From Deroplatys truncata (lineage: Eukaryota; Arthropoda; Insecta; Mantodea; Mantidae), in NCBI GenBank assembly GCA_030765065.1, contig CM060989.1:55876001-55940000 (forward strand): a DNA stretch of 64,000 nt. Reading direction: 5' to 3'. Position 1 is the first letter of the stretch; each line of letters starts with the position of its first letter. This document shows, piece after piece, positions 1-11,488 of this stretch. Below the pieces are notes generated by a model. It was not told where the DNA came from. It searched no databases and saw only the letters and a program-made list of their open reading frames with translations. Both the position numbers and the translations under genes were made by a program.

Positions 1-785
1 GACAGTAAACTTAGTTGGGACAATCATATTACTGAAATTTGTAGGAAAGTAAATTCTTTAATCCATAGTTTCAAGCGTTTAAATACGCCCCTGCCTAGGA
101 ACCTAAAAAAGACTTTGGTACAATGGTGATGCCCCACATTGATTATTGTGATTCCCTCCTCACAGACTTAAGATCTGAACTGTCAAGTAAATTACAGCTA
201 GCTCACAATACACGTGTACGTTACATCTGTGATGTACGTCGTTACGATCATATAACACCATGTCTCCACCAGTTGTCATGGTTCCATCTAGTTGACCGTA
301 GAAACATTTATTGTCTTTTACTTATCTTTAAACTTATTCACACTTCTTCCCCTACATACCTAGCTTCTCGCTTTAAAAGTTTGTCCTCGTCTCACAACCT
401 TCATCTAGTCATCTTTTACTGTGAAGGTTACTAGGCTCTGGAATTCACTTCCACAAGATGTCAGGGGCTGTCATACTTTATATGCTTTTCGTCACAGGTT
501 GCAGATTTTAGTTAAAAATAATTAACTTAGAAGAAATATAATTTTCATTGTATATATAGTGTATGTATGCCATATTTTTAAAATATGCATTACTATTTAC
601 TTAGTTTCTTTATATTTTCTATTGACTTAGCTTTACTGTTCCTCTAATATTTGTGTTATTTCTGTTTTGTGTTCCTTTAGATATTATCTGTGTACCATCA
701 ATGTGATCATAATATTGTATTCAGGTTTTCTCTAGATGGTCTTAGCTCTGCCACAGTAAATAAATAAAAACACATAAAAATAGGT
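1..785 (+). pseudogene. Non-LTR retrotransposon 3' end (reverse transcriptase C-terminus plus 3' UTR)
   Basis: The translation reads like the C-terminal part of a CR1/Jockey-type LINE reverse transcriptase. Bases 1-117 encode DSKLSWDNHIT and then a run ending PLPRNLKKTLVQ. The frame shifts near 120, and 123-406 continues with MPHIDYCDSLL, HITPCLHQLSWF and SSPTYLASRF. A second shift near 408 leads to SFTVKVTRLWNSLPQDVR, with a stop at 523-525. These blocks (HxDYC, HITP-L-LxW, LWNSLP) are typical of the thumb and C-terminus of this enzyme group. Two frame changes mean it is dead. The 3' UTR is AT-rich and ends in AATAAATAAAAACAC-type sequence near 785. The window edge cuts the 5' side, so true length is unknown. 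The clade within CR1/Jockey is not certain. Confidence 0.75.
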
Positions 786-1206
786 ATTTAGCCTAAAATC
801 CGAGGTCCAGTTATGCGATACAAAACATTCCTTATTTAACATGATTATTTACTTTAATATATTCAAAGATAATTGTCAAATTTACGTTTCCATAAACAGT
901 ATAAATTAAATAAGTAAGAGAGTTAATGCACCGGAATGCACGTAAATTCTCATCAACAAATAGACAGGAGGATCCTTCGGTTTAATCCTGCCTCTCAGTA
1001 TGACGAAAGAACGTGCATCTTCATGACAATGTGTTTACATCTTATATCGCCACTCCTTGCACTGCTCGTTTGTCAATATTCGAAGGTGCACATTAGCCAA
1101 CTAGGGGGAAGGAAACGCAGTGCGGAAGAATACATGTCTGCGGGGCAAGGTTATAAGTAGTGATGGGACGATAGTTATTTCTCGATACTCACTTTATAAA
1201 AAAAAA
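786..1206. other. Unassigned intergenic sequence
   Basis: No recognisable element. The short open frame at 936-1160 has no family signature. Confidence 0.4.
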
Positions 1207-1902
1207 TCTGATGTGTTACACTCACATGACTTTCTCTACTCTTGTACAATCTAATTTTACAAACGCCTTTTCTCCATATACTTCATGTTAATCGAGATAT
1301 CGAGATGTCAATCTTATTGGTAATTTTCTTGTAGATGAAAGGGGAATGTGGTAGCTTTTAAGCGATAGTCAAATATTTTAACGCTGGTTGCTATGTGGCG
1401 CATTCCATTCTCTTTGCATGTCCAGGACATAAAAAAAATGAATAACGAATTTGAGAAAAAGTATAAGTATTGGAAAATTTAAGGAAATAACAAGCAATAT
1501 CTCGAAAACCGTTCACTCAACAAAAGAAATGTATATGACATAAGTTGTGTATTTTAACGCGATCTACATTTTTTGTGTAGTAAAATTTTGTCTATCTCTT
1601 ATGGTTTACCAGTTATGCAAAAGTCGTTCACAATGAAGAATACTTTTCGAGACATTCCCAGAAAATTCGAGATATACATTTCATTTCTCATGACATTATC
1701 CTAAACATATGATATTTTCATCAAAATCGTTAGAGCCATTTTTGAGAAAATTAAAATTTTCGAAAAATGTTCCATGTAAAGGGTAGTCTGGGGTGGGGGG
1801 ATTTTCTTGAAAACCTTCGTGTCGCATCCCTGGAAGATACTGAACCTAAATACCAAGTTTGGTGCTTATCCGATTGTTCGTTTATGAGTTATGCTGTTCA
1901 CA

Positions 1903-1938
<36 letters not shown>

Positions 1939-2067
1939 CATGTTTCCAAAAATGCTTTTTTTGGATTCAGGAGGTCTCAAAACATATATTTCCGGTGAAA
2001 TCTCGGTATCGAATTTTTGGGTGGAATGCAATACTTCCCCTACTTACTATACGTAGTAGAGAAAGTA
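1207..2067 (-). mobile_element. HINE-like (non-autonomous Helentron) copy, full length
   Basis: On the minus strand it runs from TACTTTCTCTACTACG (2067) to ATCAGA (1207). The plus strand therefore starts TCTGATGTG and ends GTAGAGAAAGTA, between A-runs. It contains a (CA)n tract at about 1903-1936 and the conserved block ACCAAGTTTGGTG near 1852. Open frames starting at 1767 and 1859 lie entirely inside the repeat and recur in sister copies, so they are not host genes. Confidence 0.85.
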
Positions 2068-2071
2068 AAAA

Positions 2072-3429
2072 CTGTAAAGGCGATAGCGCATTCACTTAAT
2101 TATGTTCTTATTAGCAGTTTTCTGTGTATAAACAGATATAACCAATTTTGTATTGCATGCTAATCCCGAAATTGTTCCTGTTTGACCATCTCCAATAATA
2201 GACTGACAACTCATCCAATTATCAGTAATTTGTTTTTCTTGATAACTCCAGAGATTACATTTCCCCTATTGTTAGTCAAAGTTAATAATAGTAATAATAA
2301 TTATTATTATTTATTTTTTCCATTTTTATATAATTATATTTTATGCCGAAAACTTTGTTTTAAATGATTTTCTACCCATAGAAAAGCAAATCCTAGCAAT
2401 TCCTTATTCTGCAATTTTGAAAATACACAGTAATATATACTTTTCATGAAACTCAAAACAACAAAAAATAAAAAATATTTCCATTATTAGTATCCCACGT
2501 CTTAAGTTCTAATTTGCTTCTGTTGAATTCACAATTTTGTTTTGCATGTTTTCATTTAAATACGAGTGTCTATGGAATGTTCATGTACATTCAGCCACAG
2601 AAAGCGCAGTCAAGGCCTATCAAGAACTATAGTCCAAAACTCCTTGAGAACACGTGGGAGGCAATAAAAAAAGTCGTGACTCCTTTCATTCCTTACCTAG
2701 CATAGATATAAACGTAACAACTTTTTATTGTGCAAAACTTAAACATTTAAAAGTATCGAGGTATTGACAGGGTATCGAGCTCCCATCCCTAGTTATAATA
2801 CGGTTTAGGACTGAACCTAGAGACAAAAGAAGTGGCGTATGCATTGGATTATCGAGAATGAAGTCACAATTCAGAAACGTTCCTCCTCCCTGTGTATTAC
2901 AATCCAAGTGTTTTAATTTCCACGCATATTATAGGAATCGCTGGTGCCCTGTATACGAGTGTTGCTCACATAATTACAACAATAATATGTTGTCGCATTA
3001 ATCGATATGATATGGACGTTGTCAGCCAGATTTCCACATGGGTACAAGCGTGGTGAGTTGCATGCGAGGTATCGTATTTCCAAGCAAGCAACAACATGAC
3101 TGCTTTTTTTCTAGAACCGCAGAAGCCACAAGAGACGAGACTTCCCTAGGAGGCTTGATACCCGATAGCGTCGTAGCAGAGCAGTACGGCTGTCTTCTGT
3201 CACGATGATGCACTGTTCCTTTGCTTTTCTCAGGAAGAGATAACGGGGGTGTTAGTCGGAAGAGTTCTGACTACTCAAGAAACAACTTTGAGATTTATCC
3301 TCAGGTGCTACTAGACAGCAGTGGTTTCTGTAAGACTAGCTGGTTAACAAAATCCCTAACAGAGAAGTTATGTAGATATAATTGTGTTTTGAGGTATCTG
3401 GAAGGGACAGAACCAGTTTTTATTTTCCA
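2072..3429. other. Unassigned AT-rich intergenic sequence
   Basis: Nothing recognised. It contains a very AT-rich stretch near 2280-2350 and short open frames without motifs. Confidence 0.4.
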
Positions 3430-3433
3430 TTTT

Positions 3434-4052
3434 TACTTTCTCTACTACGTAAAGTAGGGGAAATATTGCATTCCACCCAAAAATTCGATACCGAGATTTC
3501 ATCAGAAATACATGATTTGAGGCACCCTGAATAAAAAAAAAGTTGGGTATATACAAAACTGGTTATTTACGTTCAGTATATTTCAAAGATGCGACACGAA
3601 GATTTTGAAGAGAATCCCCACCCCAGACTACTCTTTACAGGGAACATTTTTCGAAAATTGTGATTTTCTCAAAAATTGCTCTAAAGATTTTGATTAAAAT
3701 ATCATATGGTTAAGATACTTTCATGGCACATGAAATGCATATCTTGAATTTCCTGGGAATGTCCCCAAAAGTTGTCTTCATTCTGGATGAATTTTGTATA
3801 ACTGATAAACCGTAAGAGATAGACAAAATTTACTACACAAAAAATGTAGATCTCGTTAAAATACACAATTTATGTCATGTACTTTTTTGTGGCGTGAACC
3901 ATTTTCAGATATTCCTTATCATTTGTTTGAACTTTCCAATACTTATACATTTTCTCAAATGGGAATTCATTATTAGTTTTTTGGACATATGTAGAGAATT
4001 GAATGCTCCACATAGCAACCAGCTCTTGAATGATTTGACTATCACTTAAAGC
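3434..4052 (+). mobile_element. HINE-like copy, 3' truncated
   Basis: It starts TACTTTCTCTACTACG in a T-run and follows the family sequence to the block GACTATCACTTAAAGC near 4050. It then stops abruptly about 17 bp before an LTR-retrotransposon primer-binding site. The terminal hairpin end is missing. It is more diverged than most copies and has lost the (GT)n tract. Confidence 0.8.
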
Positions 4053-4069
4053 TGAGGAACGAAGTTTCT

Positions 4070-4087
4070 GCCCCACGTTGGGCGCCA
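4070..4087 (-). promoter_or_regulatory. tRNA-Lys primer-binding site of an LTR retrotransposon
   Basis: The plus strand reads GCCCCACGTTGGGCGCCA. This matches the known 3' end of tRNA-Lys including CCA, so the minus strand is an 18-nt primer-binding site. It lies 3 bp from the LTR at 4091. Only about 17 bp of internal sequence survives beyond it. Confidence 0.85.
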
Positions 4088-4090
4088 ATT

Positions 4091-4825
4091 TTAAGTAGGT
4101 GTTCGATTGTTTGGGGAGCCGAACTTGAAGTAGTTGCAACTGTACATATGGTAAAAAGTATGTACTTTAAAATGTTTAGGCTAACACAGGTTTTAAGTTT
4201 TTCTTCACTCCATTTATTAATGCTTGACACGATTTAAATAACACTTCACTGATATAGAGAGCTGTGAGATTCTTTTCTTAATTACTTGCACTTTTTAACA
4301 CGTAAACTATTTTTGTCTCACACAAAATCTGTATTAAATTTCTCGAGGACGCATCTCGCGTCCGGTTAGGAACACTGTCTACAAGCAACTGAATTTGTAA
4401 ATTTTGCTACATTTTAGTTTCTGATTGGCTAATCCTAGGCCAATAGAATACCTTCATTTAACTAAAGCTTTTTATGGTTGTTGATTGGCTACTTTATTAA
4501 ACTGTCTCAAAAATTACATTATTGTTGCTCCAAGAATTATCTGTAGCATTTAAACTTTCTAATTCATTATTGCCTCAAGGTTACCTCATTGTTAGCAACT
4601 TTTAACCTATTTGTTTCACAGCTCCTACATCATTAAATTACGTAATACATTCAAATAGCATTATTACACATGTATACAATAATATAAACATATACAATGA
4701 CTGTAATATACACTTTTTAATATATTGTTACATACACATATTGCTTTAAGGCGGGCTGTTATTGAAATTATATATTATATAATTAGACTGAAATCATTTA
4801 AATGTTAAAATGTTAGTCAAAGATG
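4091..4825 (-). mobile_element. LTR of a tRNA-Lys-primed retrotransposon (family A), minus orientation
   Basis: It aligns by eye with three other copies (36821-37318, 37736-38395, 59487-60444). Shared blocks on the minus strand include TAGGAGCTGTGA, CAATGAGGTAACCTTGAGG, CAGACAGCGTT-type, CTCACAGCTCTCTATATCAG and an AATAAA-type signal in ATTAATAAA. The tRNA-Lys primer site directly follows it. The right end is decayed: family start TGAGSCAGTATTTTTAAC is barely visible near 4810-4825. A second primer-site-like motif lies inside the LTR near 4107-4123. Confidence 0.75.
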
Positions 4826-6244
4826 AGATGGCACTGGTTTTCTGTGGCACAAATATGAGAAGGGTGTGACTCAACTCTACAGCTATATAATCTCCATATA
4901 GTTGCCCAAAAATTTAACCCACAACGACCTCAAGTGAATGCTCCTTTTTATCGTTAAAATGAATTGAAGCTTTTAAGGTCAGGATAGATTGTCATCCCTT
5001 GTGCTGTAGGTCATAAAAACCTTCTGCACAAACTTCCTTTCATGATGACGTAATATGTTTATGGCCAAATAATTTCGGTAAGCTTCATAAAATCGGATAA
5101 GCATGTAATTTTAGTAATTAGAATCAGATGAAGATGGTGATTACAAAATGTTTGTTTCCCTAAACTCTGATAATTATAAGAACAAAACAGGCTCCGTTAT
5201 GAATCAAAGTTGGGTCTTATCATAATCCCTAGAGTACAACTTGAAATATCGGATAAAACAAGTTTGGTTTCCTTAAAAATAGGAGATAGATTGAATAGTA
5301 TTTCTAAATAAGTATATCCAATATTTATTTACAAATATAATGTAAACAGTTACTGTGTTTGTCACTTTGTAAATTGACTGTCAAAATGACCACGTTTCTT
5401 TTTTCCACCTCCTGCGAAACAGTTACAAAGCTTTAGTTTCTAAATGTCGTACAGATCTCCAACTTCTTGTGTTGCTGGTAGCGGGACTGCACGGCGACGC
5501 AGCTCTAATACAAGAGGAATGTCTGGGATGGTAATGAAACCGAAGAACACAAAAGGATTGGGCAAAAAACAAGTTTCTCCTCCAGCGGCAGTAGTGATAT
5601 AATGAAAATCAAGTAAATGTCATCCTAACATTACAGCTGTGGACTCCTTAGCATTTGTATACAGGAAAAAATGTTAGAAACAGAGAAATGGAGTATGAAG
5701 TTTTAACATTATTAATAGTGTGTGCCTATACCTTATTTTATTGCCATATAGTCAAACAGTATTATATTAAACAAAATCGTAAATGTATATATTGGGAAAT
5801 AATCCTTTAAAAATAGCAAATTTTAGCACCCTTTCAAATAAGCTCCACTTGGCGCCATTCAGATTGTGTCACGAGTGTCGCCCAGCACTGATGATATGCT
5901 CACATGCTTGCATACCAGCACGATTACTAACCGGGGTGCTCAAGCGGAACCCGAAACCTCCAATTTTGCTAAAATGCCTTATACTAACCCAAGCACCCCC
6001 ATCGCATGCTCTTAGTTACTAACAGCATGCACATGGGGAGACGATGTAGTGTCAGCGGATGATCGTCACCGGGGGCGGTGGGTATAGGGCAACTCCTAAA
6101 AAAATAATTAAGAAACTCTACTCCTAAATTTCTATCGATTTCAAACAATTGTGTCCATGAATACTCATTTAGCATTCGTTAACATTCTTTAATACCTTCG
6201 CTTGTTTTTTCAATTAACAGGTTTCAACGTAACCAAGGTTGTGG
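4826..6244. other. Unassigned intergenic sequence
   Basis: No repeat family or protein motif recognised across this 1.4 kb. Confidence 0.4.
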
Positions 6245-6245
6245 G

Positions 6246-6485
6246 TGGGCGGTCCCTAGCTCAGCCGGTAGAGCACCAGTCTGTCGTGCAGGGGTCCCGG
6301 GTTCGATTCCCGGGAGTATGATTTGTTTTTCTAGACAGGATTATTCTCTATCCTCCCAGTCTGGAAGTATGGATGTAAGTGTGAATATATGTATGTTCTA
6401 ATGTAAAACCAGAAATTCAACCAACTGTATAGGAGTTAGCAGTTTGCAGTTAAAAGGCATGGTATAAATGAGAGAAAGAAATAAA
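6246..6485 (+). mobile_element. tRNA-derived SINE (family S1)
   Basis: The head has pol III promoter boxes: A box TAGCTCAGCCGGTAGAGC at about 6257-6274 and B box GGTTCGATTCC at about 6300. The body (CTGGAAGTATGGATGTAAGTG) and the end (GGTATAAATGAGA then an A-rich tail) are shared with copies at 19618 and 37532. Confidence 0.8.
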
Positions 6486-6931
6486 AACAAATGCGTTTCC
6501 CTCATCCGAATTTCCTGTGCCTCCATTTCGTTCCATTAATCATTTCATTCATCATTCACCCTGTTTGGTCTATTTCAGGGTTGCAAGTGTCGGCATGTTG
6601 TTTCTGTGTAGCGTGGCAGGGAAAAAGGATGCTCTGTGTCAACTTTCTCCGTCCCACGGGCGTTTTCCGGGGTATAAATATCGCCCCTTGGGAGGGGCGT
6701 TGGATCCTGTGTGAGGCATGGTCCCCAGTCCGACTGCCGGGGCATTCCAATCTGGAAACTGTAGGAAACTTATCATTGCTGTATCGTCACTCCTGGTTCC
6801 GGCCGCCCATACAATAACCTCATTCCTGGTTCGGTCACGAATAACCCCCGCTTCACAATCCAATCCAACAGCCAACTTAAGTTAAATTTACACAATGATA
6901 TATACTGACAATACTCGCAGCTTGGAAAATT

Positions 6932-6966
<35 letters not shown>

Positions 6967-7018
6967 AATCTGCTAAAATGTTTTTTTTTTTCGTCTGACA
7001 AGATAGTACAAAAAACTG
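6486..7018. other. Unassigned sequence with a (GA)n tract
   Basis: A pure GA dinucleotide run lies at about 6935-6962. Overlapping short frames at 6491-6875 on both strands show no family motif. Confidence 0.4.
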
Positions 7019-8158
7019 TATTACATGCACATAACTTTCTCCACTCACTCTTCTACAAACTGCTCTTACAAAAGCTTCTATTTTTTGCTAATCAACATAA
7101 ACTTTCGTAACATTGGATGCAGGTATAAGAAGAATACAGTAGGCTAAAATGATTGTTAGATTTTAATCAAAAGGATAGCAATGAAATTCTATGATTTGTG
7201 CACGAGCACGAGAAAAAAACGAATAGCGACTCACCCCATGAAAAACGTGTAAAAAAGTATATTTGAAATTTCAAACCAATAATAAAGAATATCTCGGAAG
7301 TGGTTAATGCCACAAAGTTTTTTTATTTTACAAATTGCGTGTTTTAAAGAGATTTATATTATTTCTTTCTGCATTATGATTTTGTCTACCTTCTACGGTT
7401 TGGTATATAACGTCATTCAGAACGAAGAGGACTTCACAGGCTATTTTCAGAAAATTTAAGATATACATTTTGTCATACATATGTCGTTAATATGTGGGAC
7501 ACCAATCAAGATATTCAAGGGGCATGTTTGAGAAAACAAAACATAACGAAAGTTTTTGTTTGTAAAAGGTAGCTTGGATGAGGGTATTTTCTTGAAAATC
7601 TTTTTGCCACAACCTTGGAAAACGCTGAACTTAAATGCTCAGTTTGGTATTCAACCGACTTTTCCTTTTTTGTTATGCTGTTCACACATACGAGAGAGGC
7701 AGATCATTTTCTAAAAATTGCTTCCTTTTGGATTCAGGGAGCCTCAAAACGTGTCTTTATTTACACCGAGCGAGGTGTGCGACTCGCATTCTGAAGGTGC
7801 CAGGTCCAAACCTCCGGGGCCGACCAACCCGACGGAAGGTTTTTTTTCGCGGTTTTCCTCGGTCGCTAGGCGATTGCTGGGTTGGATAATTTGATTCCCG
7901 AATCTTCCTTTCATCACTGCATATTATTTCCTTCTTCACCGTCACACCAGACATTGGGTTGATCACCCATCCTGGATATGCTATGATCCAGAGTTTGCTT
8001 GCTCCTCGACAGGATACTGACCCAATACATTGGTTTCGTAAGTTCTTGGCGGTGCTATCGTACAAAGAGGAGGGTAATCAGTTAAAGAAGAAGAAGAAGA
8101 AGAAGAAGAAGAAGAAGAAGCAGAAGCTCTACTTATAGGCAAGTGTTAGAGAAAGTAA
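7019..8158 (-). mobile_element. Old HINE-like copy, split by a SINE
   Basis: Diverged family sequence occupies 7019-7769 (for example TATCTCGGAAGTGG and GTTATGCTGTTCACACA). The terminal part TAGAGAAAGTAA resumes at about 8124-8158. The SINE at 7770-8123 lies between them. Heavy divergence from young copies indicates age. Confidence 0.65.
7770..8123 (+). mobile_element. SINE (family S3) with (GAA)n tail
   Basis: It begins CCGAGCGAGGTG, carries ACTCGCATTC, CGGGGCCGACCAACC, GCGGTTTTCCTCGGTCG and GGATATGCTATGATCCAG, and ends in GTTAAAGAAGAAG repeats. Shared copies are at 24336-24590 (reverse) and 59271-59486 plus 60445-60535. The head looks like a tRNA-derived SINE head with an internal deletion. 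Known polyneopteran SINEs start similarly. Confidence 0.75.
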
Positions 8159-8160
8159 AC

Positions 8161-8378
8161 ATCTGATGTGTTTCATTAATATAACTTTCTCTACCTTCTA
8201 GCGCTTATTAGTGGTTCTACAAATTATTTTTACAAAAATTCTTTTTACTTTCTCTACTACGTATAGTAAGTAGGGGAAGTATTGCATTCCACCCAAAAGT
8301 TCAATACCAAGATTTCACCGGAAATACATGTTTTGAGACCCCCTGAATCCAAAAAAAAAGCATTTTTGGAAACATGTC

Positions 8379-8424
<46 letters not shown>

Positions 8425-9862
8425 CAGCATAACTCAGAAACGAACAGTCGGATGAACACCAAACTTGGTATATAGGTTCAGTATCTTCTAGAGATGCGAC
8501 ACGAAGGTTTTCAAGAACCTCCCCCCGCCCCAAACTACCCTTTACATGGAACATTTTTCGAAAATTCTAATTTTCTCAAAAATGGCTCTAACGATTTTGA
8601 TTAAAATATCATATGTTTAAGATATTTTCATGACAAATCAAATGTATATCTCGAATTTTCTGGGAATGTCTCCAAAAGTATTCTTCATTGTGAACGACTT
8701 TTGCATAACTGGTAAACCATAAGAGATAGACAAAATTTTACTACACAAAAAATGTAGATCGCGTTAAAATACACAATTTGTCATATACATTTTTTTTGAT
8801 GAGTGAACCATTTTCGAGATATTGCTTGTTATTCCTTTAAATTTTCCAATACTTATACTTTTTCTCAAATACGTTATTCATTTTTTTATGTCCTGGACAT
8901 GCAAAGAGAATGGAAAGCGCCACATAGCAACCAGCGTTAAAATATTTGACTATCGCTTAAAACCTACCATATTCCCCTTGCATCTACAAGAAAATTACCA
9001 ATAAGATTGACATCTCGATATCTCGATTAACATGAAGCATATGGAGAATAAGCGTTTGTAAAAATAGTTTGTACAAGAGTAGAGAAAGTCATGTGAGTGT
9101 AACACATCAGATTTTTTCCCATCTACTTCATTTTAATCGAGATAAAACATTCTGGAAACACCTGGATTACATTTTTCCTTATATATACAAAGGGGATAGG
9201 ACACTCAAATGTTTTAGAACTGGACGCTAAATGCTGGCCATAAAAGTCCATACTCTTTCTAATCACATTGTGAGAAATAACTGAATGTTAACAGGACTTG
9301 AAAAAAATGACGAACCATTAATAACGGATACCTCGGAAATGGCTGATGCCACAAGAAAATTGAGTGTTTTAAAGGGATCTACATTTGTTGTGTAGTACGT
9401 TTTCGTCTATCGCTTAACGTTTACCAATTATACAAGATTATACAGTTCTTTCGAATGAAGTGGACTTCAAGGCTATTCCCAGAAGATTGAAGATATACAT
9501 TTTATTTGTACTGTCAATATCCTTAATACATGGTATTTTAATCAATATCGTTAGTCATTTTTAGAAAATACAAAATTTCGAAAAATGTTCCATGTAAAGG
9601 TTAGTTTAGAGTGGGGGGATTTTCTTGTAAATGGTTGTGTCCCATTTTTGGAAGGTACTGAATCTAAATATCAAGTTTGGTAGTTATCCTATTTTTCGTT
9701 TTTGAATTATGGTCTTCGCACACAAGGGCCTTTTTCTAAAAACATTTTTCTTCTTTTTTTATTAATTCAGGGTGCCTCAAAACCCGTATTTCCGGCAAAA
9801 TCTGGTACAGAATTTTTGGGTGGGATACAATACCTTCTCTAGCTACTATATAGTATATATCA
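8161..9862 (-). mobile_element. Old HINE-like copy split by a young copy
   Basis: The end fragment 8161-8242 (CTGATGTGTTTCATTAATA...ACAAAAATTC) is continued at 9112 by CCATCTACTTCATTTTAATCG. It runs on to about 9862 through family blocks ending TTTTTGGGTGGGATACAAT. The young copy 8246-9111 sits inside it. Confidence 0.7.
8246..9111 (+). mobile_element. HINE-like copy, full length (best reference copy)
   Basis: It starts TACTTTCTCTACTACG and ends AACACATCAGA, with T-runs on both sides. The terminal inverted repeat ACTTTCTCTACT is at 8247-8258. Its exact reverse complement AGTAGAGAAAGT is at 9078-9089, 22 bp from the other end. Between that repeat and the end lies a hairpin, ATGTG (9091-9095) pairing with CACAT (9103-9107). 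A (TG)n tract occupies about 8380-8422. It has no coding capacity of its own. Confidence 0.85.
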
Positions 9863-9945
9863 GGCTTCCAAATGTCGCAAGATATTAACATTTTAAAAAG
9901 CCATTAGTAGGACCATGGAGGTAACTTATGAACAAAGCAAAAAAA

Positions 9946-10804
9946 TCTGATGTGTTACACTCACATGACTTTCTCTACTCTTGTACAATCTAATTTTACA
10001 AACGCTCATTCTCCATATGCTTCATGTTAATCGAGATATCGAGATGTCAATCTTATTGCTAATTTTCTTGTAGATGCAAAGGGAATTGGTAGGATTTAAG
10101 CCATAGTCAAATATTTTAAGGGCTGGTTACTATGTGGAGTATTCCCTTCTCTTTGCATTACCAGAACAAAAAAAATGAATAACGAATTTCCATTTGAGAA
10201 AGAGTATAAGTATTGGAAAATTTAACGGAATAACAAGCAATATCTTGAAAACGGTTCACTCAACAAAAGAAATGTATATGACATAAGTTGTGTATTTTAA
10301 CGCGATCTACATTTTTTGTGTAGTAAACTTTTGTCTATCTCTTATGGTTTACCAGTTATGCAAAAGTCGTTCACAATAAAGAATACTTTTGGAGACATTC
10401 CCACGAAATTCAAGATATACATTTTATTTGTCATAAAAATATCTTAAACATATGATATTTTAATCAAAATAGTTAGAGCCATTTTTGAGAAAATTAAAAT
10501 TTTCGAAAAATCTTCCATGTAAAGGGTACTCTGGGGTGGGGGGATTTTCTTGAAAACCTTCGTGTCGCATCCTTGGAAGATACTGAACCCAAATACCAAG
10601 TTTGGTGTTTATCCGACTGTTCGTTTCTGAGTTATGCTGTTCACAGACACACACACAGACAGACACACACACGGACATGTTTCCAAAAATGCCTTTTTTG
10701 GCTTCAGGGGGTATCAAAACATGTATTTCCGGTGAAATCTCGGTATCGAATTTTTGGGTGGAATACAATACTTCCCCTACTTACTATACGTAGTAGAGAA
10801 AGTA
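9946..10804 (-). mobile_element. HINE-like copy, full length
   Basis: The plus strand starts TCTGATGTGTTACACTC after an A-run and ends GTAGAGAAAGTA before AAAATA. The microsatellite is interrupted (CA/CAGA mix) at about 10646-10672. The frames at 10573-10818 are repeat-internal. Confidence 0.85.
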
Positions 10805-10819
10805 AAAATATAGTATAAC

Positions 10820-11486
10820 GCAACGTATAACTGTGGGATATATTGTAGTCCACAAGACTCTACAATGTGGAAGAAACAGAGAAAGAATACGTGCAGTATC
10901 ACAATTTACACTTGAAAATAACGCATGCACAGAATATATCTTTGTGCATTGTTATCATAACAGTTATCTCTCATCAGACAAGGAAAGCAATCCCACTCAG
11001 AACACACAAGATTAACACTTGAAAGGATAATATCCGATGGACATCGTGCGTGGGTTTACATCACATTCCTGAAAATTCACAGTCGGCGTAAGTGAAGGCT
11101 TATGTTAAGAGTTGAGTCAAGGATTAAAATTTTGTTCCATTCCGTCCCGTCCCAAGGTACCAACTGATTAAAAGTGCTTCTACCAGAGTGTGGACTTCCA
11201 TTTTTCTCATGGTTTCCCCCCCCCCCCGCGCCTTTTCTTTCTTTTTCCCCATCTTAGGATTTCTTCGTTGGAGGGTGCACCCAAAGCCACAGAAGTGATC
11301 CTATTAACACAAAGCATTCTCCCGTTTCTCCTACCTTAGCCAGGTTTTGTCAGTAAGATAAATAAAACATGTACACCATCTGCAGTTTTGAGGTTTCCAT
11401 ATATTTATATATTTCTAAATGCATTGCGAAGTATATGCGCACTAATATGCGCTTCTGTTTGTCTGGTTAGTTTGTCGTAATGAAAA
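10820..11486. other. Unassigned intergenic sequence
   Basis: No motif recognised. A C-homopolymer lies at about 11217-11227. Confidence 0.4.
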
Positions 11487-11488
11487 TA

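Noticed and set aside
1767..2099. Recurring open frames (translation with LENLRVASLEDTEPKYQVW and HTHTHT runs) seen at 1767, 8554, 10573, 23009, 25090, 41547, 48980, 50656, 52455 and 57830
   Set aside because: They are all the same part of the HINE-like repeat. The frame crosses a length-variable (CA)n tract and ends differently in each copy, so it is a by-product of repeat similarity rather than a conserved protein.
6246..6320. Possible functional tRNA gene
   Set aside because: A and B boxes are present, but the ends cannot form a good acceptor stem and the sequence continues into a SINE body shared with other copies.
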